From: Paenibacillus sp. BIHB 4019
GTDB taxonomy: Bacteria > Bacillota > Bacilli > Paenibacillales > Paenibacillaceae
DNA length: 64,000 nt
Assembly: GCF_002741035.1 (NCBI RefSeq)
Contig: NZ_CP016808.1
Location: 4,636,501-4,700,500, forward strand
Reading direction: 5' to 3'
The number at the start of each line of letters is the position of its first letter. Position 1 is the stretch's first letter. Positions 9,001-16,990 of this stretch are shown here, piece after piece. The notes under the pieces were generated by a model. It was not told the DNA's origin. It made no database searches and saw only the letters and a program-made list of their open reading frames with translations. The translations under genes were made by a program, and so were the position numbers.

Positions 9001-9809
9001 TGGACTTTAGCGTGAGAGCCATATATTTGAACGAGAGCATCAATGTAAGTGAGTTCGATGCTTACGTAGAACGCAGTATTGCAATTCCTGCAGGTGTTGA
9101 TGCGAGCAAAATGACGACGGGGGTTGTAATCGAAGCGGACGGGACGCTGCGCCATGTCCCAACGAAAATAGTAGTACGCGATGGAGTTTCTTATGCTAAG
9201 GTGAGCAGCCTGACGAACAGTGTCTATTCCTTAATCTGGCACCCGCTGGCGTTCAAGGATGCAGAGGGACACTGGGCAAAACAAGCGGTTAACGATTTGG
9301 GCTCGCGCCTGATCGTTAAAGGGGACGCGAACGGCATGTTTAATCCCAATCAAGAGGTAACCCGAGCGGAGTTCGCGGCGATTCTGATCCGTGCTCTGGG
9401 CTTGCAGCCCAAAGTGCAGGGGACGAGCTTCGTCGATGTTGCTCCAAACAGCTGGTTCGCTGGAGATTTGGGCACAGCGTCCCACTATCGCTTAATCAGT
9501 GGCTTCGGGGATGGGACGATGCGTCCGAACGATAAAATGACGCGCGAGCAAGCGATGACCCTCCTAGCCCGAGCAATGCTGCTGACGAAATTGAAGGAGA
9601 AAACATCGCCAGCAGCAGGGCAGGCGCTGGACGCTTTCACCGACAAAGGTGCGGTATCGAGCTGGGCTAAGGAAGGCATTATCGACAGCTTGAGCTATGG
9701 ATTAGTAACAGGACGAAACGGAAATGAACTCGCTCCAGACGCATTTATTACCCGAGCGGAAGTGGCTGTTCTCGTTCAGAAGCTGTTGAGCAAATCGGAT
9801 TTAATTTAG
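6030..9809 (+). CDS. Secreted NHL-repeat / fibronectin III / SLH-domain cell-surface protein
   Basis: 1259 residues. The start is GTG at the first base or ATG 3 nt later, after AAGGAGG. A signal peptide ends near residue 35 (VSAQA). Twelve NHL repeats of about 50 residues (residues 40-640) follow, each with a core like GNVYVADTNNHRIQKL; twelve repeats would make two six-bladed propellers. Two Fn3 domains (about 643-735 and 736-820) share GNGEAT and ITGYTVT motifs. A Pro/Ser linker (826-848) leads to a beta-rich domain (850-1060), then three SLH domains (from about 1070, FKDAEGHWAKQAVNDL onward) that should anchor the protein to pyruvylated wall polymer. It probably binds ligands or polysaccharide at the surface; no enzyme motif is seen. 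It is monocistronic. Confidence 0.9.
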   Translation: MMNRGYVKHFSRKLWIWSIIISMVVLPVSGVSAQAENWSQYAKLGITMNDKLGSFNLPVSVSVYGSNSVYVADSNNHRIQRLNVSTGEWSEWKKIGGGAGSGFGEFNTPSGVAVDGSGNVYVADTNNHRIQKLDASTNTWSSWSKADGSSGSGLGEFKSPRGVDVDPNGNVYVADTDNHRIQKLDVSTNTWSEWKKSGGGSGTNLGQFNFPRGVTVDGGGNVYVADSRNNRIQKLDFSTVPTGEWKLVGGTLGSGVGQFKNLSDVTLDTSGNIYVADTGNHRIQMLDVSTNSWSEWKKSGGGPGSELGEFRNPYGVAVNESGEVYAADSENHRIQKLDGTAGNWSNWGYVGAVAGDGLGEFAGVTGVATDDEGNVYAADYNNHRIQKQDALTGTWSAWGKIGGGSGIGLGEFENPTGVAVDSNGNVYAADRYNHRIQRLDVGTGMWSQWGKAGGGQGSGPGEFEYPGSVAVDNDGNVYVADTNNFRIQKLEASTGTWRTVGGGIGRSAIGEFNYPFGVAVDRNKNIYVSDTDNHRIQKLDISKGEWEEVGNGEGSGLGEFYEPHGLTVDANGDIYVADLGNHRIQKLDITNGVWSEWSKSGGAEGSSLGEFSSPTGVAIDRSEKIYVADFGNNRIQKWVYAAPSAPINAAATAGNGEATISFAVPSTDGGSVITGYTVTANPGGLTAIGSGSPIKMTGLTNGQSYTFTVIASNRSGDSPSSVATNAVTPMTYPDEPTGVTATAGNGEATVSFIAPSSDGGSAITGYTVTSNPGGVTANGTGSPIKVTGLTNDTAYTFTVIAINEVGNSAASTASVAVIPQSAPINNGGGSSPSQPAPSTAPEAGPSGSFVLINGKSQNLGSAKVTKVDSQTVTTITVDQKKLESLLAAEAHSAVVTIQSKANSDVIIAELNGQIIHELESRQAVLELQTDKAIYRLPALQIDIGAIADQFGKSIALENIRFQIEIAVPKEPLKWTHDESAGGKIAFVVPQLDFSVRAIYLNESINVSEFDAYVERSIAIPAGVDASKMTTGVVIEADGTLRHVPTKIVVRDGVSYAKVSSLTNSVYSLIWHPLAFKDAEGHWAKQAVNDLGSRLIVKGDANGMFNPNQEVTRAEFAAILIRALGLQPKVQGTSFVDVAPNSWFAGDLGTASHYRLISGFGDGTMRPNDKMTREQAMTLLARAMLLTKLKEKTSPAAGQALDAFTDKGAVSSWAKEGIIDSLSYGLVTGRNGNELAPDAFITRAEVAVLVQKLLSKSDLI

Positions 9810-9829
9810 ATAAATATCTATCTTTAGAT

Positions 9830-9874
9830 AAAGAAGACTCAAGCTCCACTGACGGTGGTTCTTGAGTCTTCTTT
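9830..9874 (+). terminator. Intrinsic terminator after the SLH protein
   Basis: A 14-bp stem AAAGAAGACTCAAG / CTTGAGTCTTCTTT, with an inner CCAC/GTGG pairing in the loop. From here to the next gene at 10074 I see no other clear feature. Confidence 0.85.
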
Positions 9875-10073
9875 GTTTGAATGTTGGCATTCCACTCAGA
9901 TCCCAACGATTGTAACCTTTTTTCGCAGGCCCTCAGCCTTACTTTTATGGCTCCATTTATATCGTTTCTGCTTTTTAAGCTCATTTTCAGCTTTGCTTCA
10001 TTCGATTTTCAGGGAAAAGGCGCACAATCTCTCATAGTGAAGCAAGAGACGGAAGCGAAAGGGCGGCTGAGCC

Positions 10074-12605
10074 ATGGCAGTAATCAAAAAACAGCGCGTG
10101 GATGCCATATTAATGGTATGTATCCTCGTATCGGCATTTTTGAATGGATTTTTAATCTGGACAGATGACCATGTCAATACGTATTACACGACTACGGTCG
10201 CAAGCATGCTGCAAAGCTTCCACAATTTTTTCTTTGCAACCGTAGATTCTGGAGGCTTTGTAACCGTTGATAAGCCGCCAGTCACGTTCTGGGTGCAGAC
10301 GGCTTTTGCCTATGTGCTGGGCCTGCATGGCTGGAGCGTGATTTTGCCCCAAGCATTAGCAGGTATTGGCTCGACGATTTTGCTGTATGTGCTGCTCAAA
10401 CCGTCCTTTGGCCTTACGGCAGCACGAATCGGAGCAGCAGCGATGGCAACGATGCCGGTTGCGGTTGCCGTGAGCCGGACGAATAATATCGATAGCATGC
10501 TCGTTTTTACGCTGCTGCTTGCCGTGTGGCTGTTATTCCGGGGAACGAAGCAGGGCAAGGCGCTTTGGCTAATAGGCGCTTTTGCCGTCATAGGTGTTGG
10601 ATTTAATATGAAAATGATGGAAGCCTACATGGTGCTTCCGGCGTTTTATTTATTTGCTTTAATGGCGTGGAAGGGCAAATGGTTTAAAAAAATCAGCCTG
10701 TTGGCAGGGGCGACCGCCATTATGCTCGTCATTTCCTTGTCCTGGGCCGTAACAGTTGATTCTATTTCAACAGATAATCGGCCTTATGTGGGCAGCAGCC
10801 AGACAAACTCCGTGTTGGAGCTGGCTTTCGGGTATAACGGACTTTCAAGGCTGACTGGAAATCGCGGAGGCAGTGCAGGCTCGATGATGGGGCCGCAGCA
10901 GCTTCCAGCGGTTGGAAACACAGCTTTTGCCCAGACGAATATTGTAAATAGCTGGTTCAGCGGCGATGTGCCAGGCGGGAACCGCAGCATTGCGGCTGTA
11001 GAGCAGGATGGGCAGGGGGCGAGCGGCGATGGTGCCAGCCGCCGTGGTGGAAGCGGTCAGGGCGCAGATAACAATAACAATTATGGCGGCGGTGCCGGAA
11101 ATTTTGGCAGTGGCAGAAGCGGTAATGATGGCGGAGCTGGTGGGTTCTCAGGAGGGATTGGGGGAGCAACTGGAGCTGGCGGTTTTAACGGCGGTCCGGG
11201 TGGCGGAATGGACGGCATGGGTGGTCGCGGCGGCTTTGGCGGCGGCAGCTCAGGCGGCATGTTTGGAACAGGAACGGCAGGGCCGCTTCGTCTATTTCAA
11301 GCCGAGCTGTCCGGTCAAGCAAGCTGGTTTTTGCCTTTTATATTTGTAAGCTGCGTGGGCTTGCTGGCTAGCATTCGCAGACGGAATATGACGATGAAGC
11401 ATAAGGAAGCGTTGTTCTGGCTGGCGTGGCTGGTACCGGTTATGGCCTTTTTCAGCGTCGCAGGTTTTTTTCATCAATATTATTTAATTATGATGGGCCC
11501 CCCGATTGCTGCACTGCTTGGAGCAGGCTGGAGTGAGCTGTGGAGACAATATCGCAGCAAAGAGGGCTGGGTCAGCTGGCTGCTGCCGCTCGCTATTGCC
11601 GCAACAGCGGGGTTCGAATGGTACATTATGCATCCATTTGACGCGACAATTGGCAGCGGTTGGTCGCTTGCCGTGCTAGTTGGCGGAATGGCAGCAAGTT
11701 TGCTGCTCATTGGCTGGCGGATAGCGAAGCAGAAGCAGAAGCAGGCGAAGTCATTAATACGGCAAAGTAGTCGTGCAACAGAAGGGGATGAAGCAGGGGC
11801 GGATGCTGGCGCAAATACCGAGCTGTATAGCGGGAAGCTGTCGTATGAGCAGGGCGGATATTTGACAGCGAATGCTGGCGTTCAAAACGGAAAGCATGCG
11901 GCGAGCCGACGAAAAATTTGGCAGCAGCCGGCCATAAACCTGATTGCGCTGCTCGGGCTGCTAGTGCTGTTCATTGGCCCGGCTTACTGGGCGGCGACGC
12001 CTATCGTATACGGGCAGAGCAGCCAGCTGCCGGAGGCAGGGCCTGATCAGACGAATGCCTCTTCCCGCGATGAGCCGCTCAATGAAGCCGCGCTTGCTTT
12101 TTTGAAGGCGCACAATACAGGCGAGAAGTATCTGTTTGCGACGAACAGCTACTCGACCGCAGCGCCGTATATTATCGATTCCGGTGAAAATGTCATTATA
12201 CTCGGCGGTTATTCCGGCTCCGATCCCGTCTTGTCTGTAGACCGGCTGAAGGCGCTCGTGGCCGCAGGGGAATTGAAATATTTCCTCGTTTCGCAAGGCG
12301 GGCGCGGGGGCAGCAATAATAATGAGCTGACGCAGTGGATTACTTCCCATGGCAAGCAGGTTGAATCCAGCGATTGGCAGACGACAGATGTCGGCAGGAA
12401 TGCGGCGGATAACAGCGATACAGCTAGCGATAATAGTGGTGTCTTCAACAGCAGTAATTCTAGCGCTGGAATTAGCGGAAGTAGTAACGGATTTTTCACG
12501 GATCGAAATAGTGACAACAGCTTCCGCGGCTTTGGCGGAGGCGGCAGCAATATAACGATTTATGAGGTAACGCCGGAAGCTGCACTTTTGAGCGGCAACG
12601 AATAA
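10074..12605 (+). CDS. Family 39 (PMT/ArnT-like, YkcB-type) membrane glycosyltransferase with glycine-rich insertion
   Basis: 843 residues. The N-terminal half has the PMT_2 pattern: a first TM helix, then an extracytoplasmic loop with acidic residues TDDHVNTYY and MLQSFHNFFFATVDSGGF-VTVDKPPV, followed by about eight further TM segments. The family transfers sugars from polyprenyl phosphates to envelope acceptors outside the membrane. Residues about 309-402 are an inserted low-complexity stretch of Gly, Ser, Asn and Ala between TM helices; a second Ser/Asn/Gly-rich stretch lies near 770-825. The C-terminal soluble domain contains FATNSYSTAAPYIIDSGE. The ribosome site is weak (GAAAGGG region). 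It is monocistronic. Confidence 0.88.
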   Translation: MAVIKKQRVDAILMVCILVSAFLNGFLIWTDDHVNTYYTTTVASMLQSFHNFFFATVDSGGFVTVDKPPVTFWVQTAFAYVLGLHGWSVILPQALAGIGSTILLYVLLKPSFGLTAARIGAAAMATMPVAVAVSRTNNIDSMLVFTLLLAVWLLFRGTKQGKALWLIGAFAVIGVGFNMKMMEAYMVLPAFYLFALMAWKGKWFKKISLLAGATAIMLVISLSWAVTVDSISTDNRPYVGSSQTNSVLELAFGYNGLSRLTGNRGGSAGSMMGPQQLPAVGNTAFAQTNIVNSWFSGDVPGGNRSIAAVEQDGQGASGDGASRRGGSGQGADNNNNYGGGAGNFGSGRSGNDGGAGGFSGGIGGATGAGGFNGGPGGGMDGMGGRGGFGGGSSGGMFGTGTAGPLRLFQAELSGQASWFLPFIFVSCVGLLASIRRRNMTMKHKEALFWLAWLVPVMAFFSVAGFFHQYYLIMMGPPIAALLGAGWSELWRQYRSKEGWVSWLLPLAIAATAGFEWYIMHPFDATIGSGWSLAVLVGGMAASLLLIGWRIAKQKQKQAKSLIRQSSRATEGDEAGADAGANTELYSGKLSYEQGGYLTANAGVQNGKHAASRRKIWQQPAINLIALLGLLVLFIGPAYWAATPIVYGQSSQLPEAGPDQTNASSRDEPLNEAALAFLKAHNTGEKYLFATNSYSTAAPYIIDSGENVIILGGYSGSDPVLSVDRLKALVAAGELKYFLVSQGGRGGSNNNELTQWITSHGKQVESSDWQTTDVGRNAADNSDTASDNSGVFNSSNSSAGISGSSNGFFTDRNSDNSFRGFGGGGSNITIYEVTPEAALLSGNE

Positions 12606-12651
12606 GCATGGTTTTTAAATTGAAATGGAGCCAGCTGCTTTAGCAGAAAAA

Positions 12652-12702
12652 GCAAAAAAGCCACGCAATACCACATGCCAGTGGTTTTGCGTGGCTTTTG
12701 CT
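12652..12702. terminator. Bidirectional terminator
   Basis: GCAAAAAAGCCACGCAA pairs with TTGCGTGGCTTTTGC, and an inner ACCAC/GTGGT extends the stem. It is shared by the convergent glycosyltransferase and catE-like genes. Confidence 0.85.
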
Positions 12703-12724
12703 GCAGCTGCTGCTTGCTGGCCTA

Positions 12725-13588
12725 TTATTCCGCCACTGCAAGCTTAATCCGAATGCTGGAAGGATCGGTTGCAAAAATGATGCCGTCTGACTCGTCAACT
12801 GCTGCTCCCGCCTCACGCAGCCTGCTTATAGCTGTATCCCGTTCCGCTTGATTCGGATAGACGATGGTGAAGTAGTCCAGCCCAGTAGTATTGGCGGCTG
12901 GTGCAGGGGCGCCAATGCCGGCCCAAATGTTAAGCCCGATATGATGGTGGTAGCCTCCGGCTGAGACAAACAACGCTTTGAAATCGGTGTAATCGCCTAC
13001 GATATCAAAGCCGAGCAGCCCATTGTAAAAGGCGCGGGCAGCCGGAATGCCATTAATATGCAGATGAATATGCCCGATGATTGTGCCGGGCGGCAGTAGT
13101 TTAGCAGCAGCTGGATCGGCAGCGGCAAGAAGTCCGTCCCAATCGACGGGGTTGCTCGCCATAACGTAATCGCCATTTTCTTCTTTTTTCCACTCCGAGC
13201 GTGGTCTGTCTGCATAAATTTCAATGCCATTATTGTCAGGGTCCGCGATATACAGCGCTTCGCTGACGAGGTGATCGGCTTGACCGATATGAATGCCGGA
13301 GGCGATTAGCCGGGCGAGTGCTGCGCCGAGCGCTTCACGACTAGGCAGCAGCAGGGCGTAGTGGTAAAGGCCAGTCGTCGTTCTGCGTTCGGAGACGATA
13401 GCATTTGGAATCTCTTCCAGCTCAAGGAGTGTGTTGACGCCGTCAGCCGTAAGACGCGCAGCATTGTCTCGCTGCTCAAGCACTTGCAAGCCAACAACCT
13501 CTTGATAAAATTGGAGCGAACGTTTCATATCGCTAATGTACAGCTTTACTGTCCCAAGTACAGTATCGGCATTTATGCTGTAGGTCAT
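12725..13588 (-). CDS. catE: CatE-like extradiol (catechol-2,3-) dioxygenase, VOC superfamily
   Basis: 287 residues with tandem VOC modules. The N-terminal one begins TVLGTVKLYISDMKRSLQFY. The C-terminal one carries the likely metal site: GTIIGHIHLH, FVSAGGYHHHIGLNIWAG and LDYFTIVYP. The conserved segments SEALYIADPDNNGIEIYADR and the overall length match Bacillus CatE, which opens catechol rings and protects against quinone stress. The ATG follows AGGAGG by 8 nt. It is monocistronic and read from a promoter that overlaps repeated operator-like octamers. The exact substrate is inferred from family resemblance. Confidence 0.85.
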   Translation of the reverse strand: MTYSINADTVLGTVKLYISDMKRSLQFYQEVVGLQVLEQRDNAARLTADGVNTLLELEEIPNAIVSERRTTTGLYHYALLLPSREALGAALARLIASGIHIGQADHLVSEALYIADPDNNGIEIYADRPRSEWKKEENGDYVMASNPVDWDGLLAAADPAAAKLLPPGTIIGHIHLHINGIPAARAFYNGLLGFDIVGDYTDFKALFVSAGGYHHHIGLNIWAGIGAPAPAANTTGLDYFTIVYPNQAERDTAISRLREAGAAVDESDGIIFATDPSSIRIKLAVAE

Positions 13589-13625
13589 GTGTAATTCCTC
13601 CTATGCTAAGTTAATTACTATTTGT

Positions 13626-13659
13626 AACTAACTATATTTTATGAACTAACTTTTGTCAA
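13626..13659 (-). promoter_or_regulatory. catE promoter with repeated AGTTAGTT operator-like octamers
   Basis: On the minus strand TTGACA (13659-13654), a 17-nt spacer and TATAGT (13636-13631) form a near-consensus vegetative promoter. The octamer AGTTAGTT occurs twice with an 18-nt period, once in the spacer (13651-13644) and once across the downstream edge of the -10 box (13633-13626). A repressor bound there would block polymerase. MarR/DUF24 repressors (CatR, YodB) control catDE in Bacillus; no such gene lies beside it here. Confidence 0.65.
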
Positions 13660-13758
13660 GTTTAATGTCAATTTGAAACCCAATGTCAAATATGACGTAT
13701 TATTGACTAATTGATGCTCAACTGTGGTTCTTATGTCATATATATGTTAGAGTATCGA

Positions 13759-13784
13759 TAAGGCCTCTTGAACAAAGAGGCCTT
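13759..13784 (+). other. 10-bp perfect hairpin upstream of small membrane-protein gene
   Basis: TAAGGCCTCT / AGAGGCCTTA with a short loop, 11 nt before a strong AAGGAGGAAGG ribosome site. There is no U-run, so it is more likely an mRNA 5' stabiliser or attenuator element than a terminator. Confidence 0.4.
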
Positions 13785-13808
13785 AATGATTAGAAGGAGG
13801 AAGGAAGC

Positions 13809-13877
13809 ATGGCAATACGGCATGGATTAGAGCTTCAAAAAACGCATACAGGAGGCGAAGTTTATTATGAACCTTAG
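13809..13877 (+). CDS. Possible 22-codon leader peptide
   Basis: ATG preceded by AAGGAGGAAGG opens a 22-residue frame that ends 11 nt inside the next gene. The next gene's own ribosome site (AGGAGG) lies within it. The strong site and overlap suggest it is translated and coupled to the 54-residue protein, but it has no recognisable similarity. Confidence 0.35.
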   Translation: MAIRHGLELQKTHTGGEVYYEP

Positions 13878-14031
13878 CGGTGGGGATCACAGAAGAACAC
13901 GTTCCAGCAACCCTTTTTTGTATTTGTTTTTCAAATGGATTTCTTTAACCTCATCGGCAGTTATTGTGCTGCTGTCCTTGTGGTGGCTCATTCAATTTTT
14001 GTTTCAAAGCACCGTAGTAGAAGAGCAATAA
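13867..14031 (+). CDS. Small single-pass membrane protein (54 aa)
   Basis: A 54-residue protein with ATG 11 nt after AGGAGG. It has a hydrophilic, basic N-terminus (GGDHRRTRSSNP), one transmembrane helix spanning about residues 20-46 (region ISLTSSAVIVLLSLWWLIQF), and a short acidic tail (VVEEQ), suggesting an N-in orientation. I do not recognise a family. It stands alone between catE and a terminator. Good Shine-Dalgarno spacing and amphipathic design support it as a real gene; its role is unknown. Confidence 0.6.
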   Translation: MNLSGGDHRRTRSSNPFLYLFFKWISLTSSAVIVLLSLWWLIQFLFQSTVVEEQ

Positions 14032-14136
14032 GGGGAAATAAGGCCAGTACGTTTTGCCAGGCTGACCTGCGTGAGCATGTCTAACATTAGGAAAGTGATT
14101 GGCTGAACGTAAACGGCAGCTAATTCCAAATATATT

Positions 14137-14188
14137 AAAAGAGGTACAGCTAACGCTTTGAGCCGTTAACTGTACCTCTTTATTTTTG
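14137..14188. terminator. Bidirectional terminator
   Basis: AAAGAGGTACAGCTAACG pairs with CGTTAACTGTACCTCTTT (one mismatch) and is followed by ATTTTT on the plus strand and TTTAATAT on the minus. It serves the small membrane-protein gene and the convergent HAD phosphatase. Confidence 0.85.
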
Positions 14189-14212
14189 AATGGAATGTCC
14201 AGGTTGGCGATA

Positions 14213-14989
14213 TTACTTCAACAAGCCGGCGTGACGCAAGCCACCCCGAATGCCATTTTCACTCACATGAGTCGTTACGTAATCAGCGAAGGGCAGCAGC
14301 TCCGGATGGGAGTTGCCCATGGCGATGCCTAGTCCGACAGTTTCGAGCATTTCCTTGTCATTTAGTCCGTCACCGAAGGCAAGTGCTTCCTGTGCCGTCA
14401 GTCCCAAATGCTCCAGCAGCGCGGCAATGCCAAGCGCCTTGGAGCCATCATTCGTAAGCACGTCCATGGCGAATGGATGCCAGCGAATATAGCGCAAGCC
14501 TGGAATGACGTCTGTATACAGATGCTCGTCCTGCGGCTCGCAGTGAAGAAAAATTTGATAAATGTCCGCTTTTTCCCAATAGCTTGGATCGAAGCCCGGC
14601 TGCGCTACGCGCAGTGATGTCACGGAATCAAACACTTGCGGATGCGCTTCAGCGTTGGAGAAAAATGCGTCATGGCCTTCAAAGACGAGGGAATGGTTAT
14701 GAAGTCCGGCATGCTCAACAAGCGCCTTGACATCTGTGCGCGGAATGGGATTGTGGTATACGGGAACGCCATTGTACACGACGTAAGCGCCGTTCAGGCT
14801 GACGAAGGAGTTAATCGCAAGCTTCTCGGCAATATCCTTGAAAAAATAAGGAGCGCGTCCCGTTGCAATAACAGCCTCGACGCCCTGCTCCTGGATTTCA
14901 CGAATCGCATCAATCGTATCTTGGGGAATTTGTTTTTCTTCATCTAATAATGTGCCATCAATATCAAAAAACGCAATTTTATAGCTCAT
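14213..14989 (-). CDS. Cof-type HAD phosphatase
   Basis: 258 residues from the ATG that follows AGGAGA; a longer frame upstream lacks a ribosome site. Motif I is FFDIDGTLLDEE (nucleophile Asp), motif II is ATGRAP, and the C-terminal motifs are NDGSKALGIAALLE (Lys) and ALAFGDGLNDKEMLE. The cap is of the C2B Cof type. Such enzymes dephosphorylate sugar phosphates, flavin nucleotides or pyridoxal phosphate with overlapping specificity; the substrate here is not predictable. It is monocistronic and diverges from ppaC. Confidence 0.92.
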   Translation of the reverse strand: MSYKIAFFDIDGTLLDEEKQIPQDTIDAIREIQEQGVEAVIATGRAPYFFKDIAEKLAINSFVSLNGAYVVYNGVPVYHNPIPRTDVKALVEHAGLHNHSLVFEGHDAFFSNAEAHPQVFDSVTSLRVAQPGFDPSYWEKADIYQIFLHCEPQDEHLYTDVIPGLRYIRWHPFAMDVLTNDGSKALGIAALLEHLGLTAQEALAFGDGLNDKEMLETVGLGIAMGNSHPELLPFADYVTTHVSENGIRGGLRHAGLLK

Positions 14990-15225
14990 TTTTCGTAAGT
15001 CTCCTGTTCTGTCTAGTTGATGTTGTAACTCGGCAGCCAAATGTTCTATACCCCTTATACCATTCGCTTCTGTCTTTAAGCAAGCTTATTTGAGGATTGT
15101 TTGCAAAAATCTCTGTAAGGGCATAGGTATATACTTCATTATATTATATAATCAAATGTGTGAAAAACTTATTGGGCAATGCGGACTGCCGCAATCCCAA
15201 ATACAAGAACTAAGGAGACAGTAAA

Positions 15226-16155
15226 ATGGCAAAAACATTTATTTTCGGGCATAAAAATCCGGATACGGATACAATCTGTTCTGCGATCGCATATGCTGAT
15301 TTGAAGGCTAAGCTGGGCTTTGAGGTTGAAGCGGTTCGTTTGGGTGAAATTAGCGGAGAAACGCAATACGCGCTGACTCATTTCAAGGCTGAGGCGCCGC
15401 GTCTTGTAGAAACGGTAGCCAATGAAGTAGAGACCGTTATTCTTGTTGACCACAATGAGCGTCAGCAAAGCGCAGCAGATATCGACCAAGTTCGCGTGCT
15501 GGAAGTTATCGACCACCACCGTATTGCGAATTTTGAGACAAGCCACCCGCTATACTATCGCGCTGAGCCTGTAGGCTGCACAGCTACGATTTTGAATAAA
15601 TTGTACAAAGAAAACGGCGTAGCTATCGAGCCGCAAATTGCAGGTCTAATGCTGTCCGCAATCATTTCCGACTCCTTGCTGTTCAAATCGCCAACTTGCA
15701 CCGAGCAAGATGTAGCGGCTGCTAAGGAGCTTGCTGCTATCGCTGGCGTTGATACAGATGCATACGGTCTAGAAATGCTGAAAGCAGGAGCTGACGTACG
15801 CGACAAATCGATCGCTCAGCTGCTTTCGCTTGATGCGAAAGAATTCCAAATGGGCAGCAGCAAAGTAGAAATCGCGCAAGTTAATGCGGTAGACACAAAC
15901 GATGTACTGGTTCGCCAAGCGGATCTGGAAACAGCGATTAACGCTATCGTTTCGGAAAAAGGCTTGGACCTGTTCCTGTTCGTCGTAACTGACATTTTGA
16001 ACAGCAATTCTGTAGCGCTTGCTATCGGCAGCGCAGCAGGCGCAGTTGAGAAAGCCTACAATGTAACGTTGGCTGACAACAAAGCCGTTCTGAAGGGCGT
16101 AGTATCCCGCAAATCGCAAATCGTTCCTGTATTGACAGAAACGCTTAGCAAATAA
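15226..16155 (+). CDS. ppaC: Manganese-dependent inorganic pyrophosphatase (family II)
   Basis: 309 residues, the normal length of family II enzymes. The DHH domain (about 1-190) contains the metal ligands in GHKNPDTDT, the VDHNE stretch and the family signature [12 protein letters not shown]. The DHHA2 domain closes the active site, with SRKSQIVP near the C-terminus. It hydrolyses cytosolic pyrophosphate to drive biosynthesis. The start ATG follows AAGGAGA. It is monocistronic with its own terminator. Codon usage is strongly biased and regular, as expected for a highly expressed housekeeping gene. Confidence 0.97.
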   Translation: MAKTFIFGHKNPDTDTICSAIAYADLKAKLGFEVEAVRLGEISGETQYALTHFKAEAPRLVETVANEVETVILVDHNERQQSAADIDQVRVLEVIDHHRIANFETSHPLYYRAEPVGCTATILNKLYKENGVAIEPQIAGLMLSAIISDSLLFKSPTCTEQDVAAAKELAAIAGVDTDAYGLEMLKAGADVRDKSIAQLLSLDAKEFQMGSSKVEIAQVNAVDTNDVLVRQADLETAINAIVSEKGLDLFLFVVTDILNSNSVALAIGSAAGAVEKAYNVTLADNKAVLKGVVSRKSQIVPVLTETLSK

Positions 16156-16168
16156 GTGTGAATGACGT

Positions 16169-16217
16169 AAGGCCGCCCCTGAATCAGCCTGATGCTGAGA
16201 GGGGGAGGCCTTTTTTT
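16169..16217 (+). terminator. Intrinsic terminator of ppaC
   Basis: AAGGCCGCCCCT pairs imperfectly with AGGGGGAGGCCTT and is followed by seven T. Confidence 0.88.
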
Positions 16218-16248
16218 ATTTGAAGGAGCATTAGAAATACAAGGATAA

Positions 16249-16290
16249 GCAAAAACGTCCTGAACGAATTAGCGTTCAGGACGTTTTTGC
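16249..16290 (-). terminator. Intrinsic terminator of the NlpC/P60 gene
   Basis: A perfect 18-bp stem, GCAAAAACGTCCTGAACG and its complement, around a 6-nt loop AATTAG. The T-rich 3' edge of the stem works in both directions. Confidence 0.85.
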
Positions 16291-16351
16291 TTATATAGGA
16301 GTTCAATTGTAGAATGCGATAACTGCCCTGTAACGTGTTGAAAACGTGGGC

Positions 16352-16837
16352 CTAGGATTTCAATACGCGTCGTGCTGTCACGTAGCGCTTATGCCAGTAT
16401 GACTCGCCAAGGCTGCTGATCGTCACGCCCGTGCTCGTAGCGCTGTGCAAAATTTTGTTATCTCCCGCATAGATAGCTACATGGCTAATGCCTCTGCCGC
16501 TCGTATTAAAGAAAACAAGATCGCCTACACTAAGGTTTTCCTTGGTCACTTTGGCTCCAACGGATGCTTGGGAGGAGGAGCTGCGTGGCAGCGAAACGCC
16601 CATGGCATCGAATATGTATTGGGTAAAGGAAGAGCAGTCAAAAGCGTATGTAATGCCTGCTGGGGCTCCATATTTATAGGGGGTTCCGATAAACTCCTTG
16701 CCGGAGTCGATTAATTGCAGGGAAGTTTCAGTTGCGGCATGTGCCTGGTTGCCGGAAGCGAAGGTGAAGGCTGTCAAACCAATACTTGCGCATAAGCTCA
16801 ATTTGATGACGGAGCGAAAAAAGTTTCTCTTAATCAT
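16352..16837 (-). CDS. Secreted NlpC/P60 peptidoglycan endopeptidase
   Basis: 161 residues from the ATG (MIKRNFF) after AAAGGAA; an upstream in-frame start lacks support. A signal peptide (about 1-34, ending QAHAA) is followed by a single NlpC/P60 domain. The catalytic Cys is in YAFDCSSFTQYIF, the His in ISHVAIYAGDN, and the third polar residue follows in LHSATSTG. It should cut gamma-D-glutamyl-meso-diaminopimelate linkages in wall stem peptides. There is no SH3 or LysM binding domain, so it is a minimal member. It is monocistronic. Confidence 0.93.
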   Translation of the reverse strand: MIKRNFFRSVIKLSLCASIGLTAFTFASGNQAHAATETSLQLIDSGKEFIGTPYKYGAPAGITYAFDCSSFTQYIFDAMGVSLPRSSSSQASVGAKVTKENLSVGDLVFFNTSGRGISHVAIYAGDNKILHSATSTGVTISSLGESYWHKRYVTARRVLKS

Positions 16838-16990
16838 TATGGTGTGATTCCTTTCGTTGTACGATTCGTTTTGGCTAAAAACACTATACCACACCGAAAA
16901 ATGAGCCTTTTCTCATGATGAGAGCGCAAAGGAAGGGGAAATCATGTTGTTTGGTGTTTATGAGAAGTTAATGAGAATTTATTCATTTAT

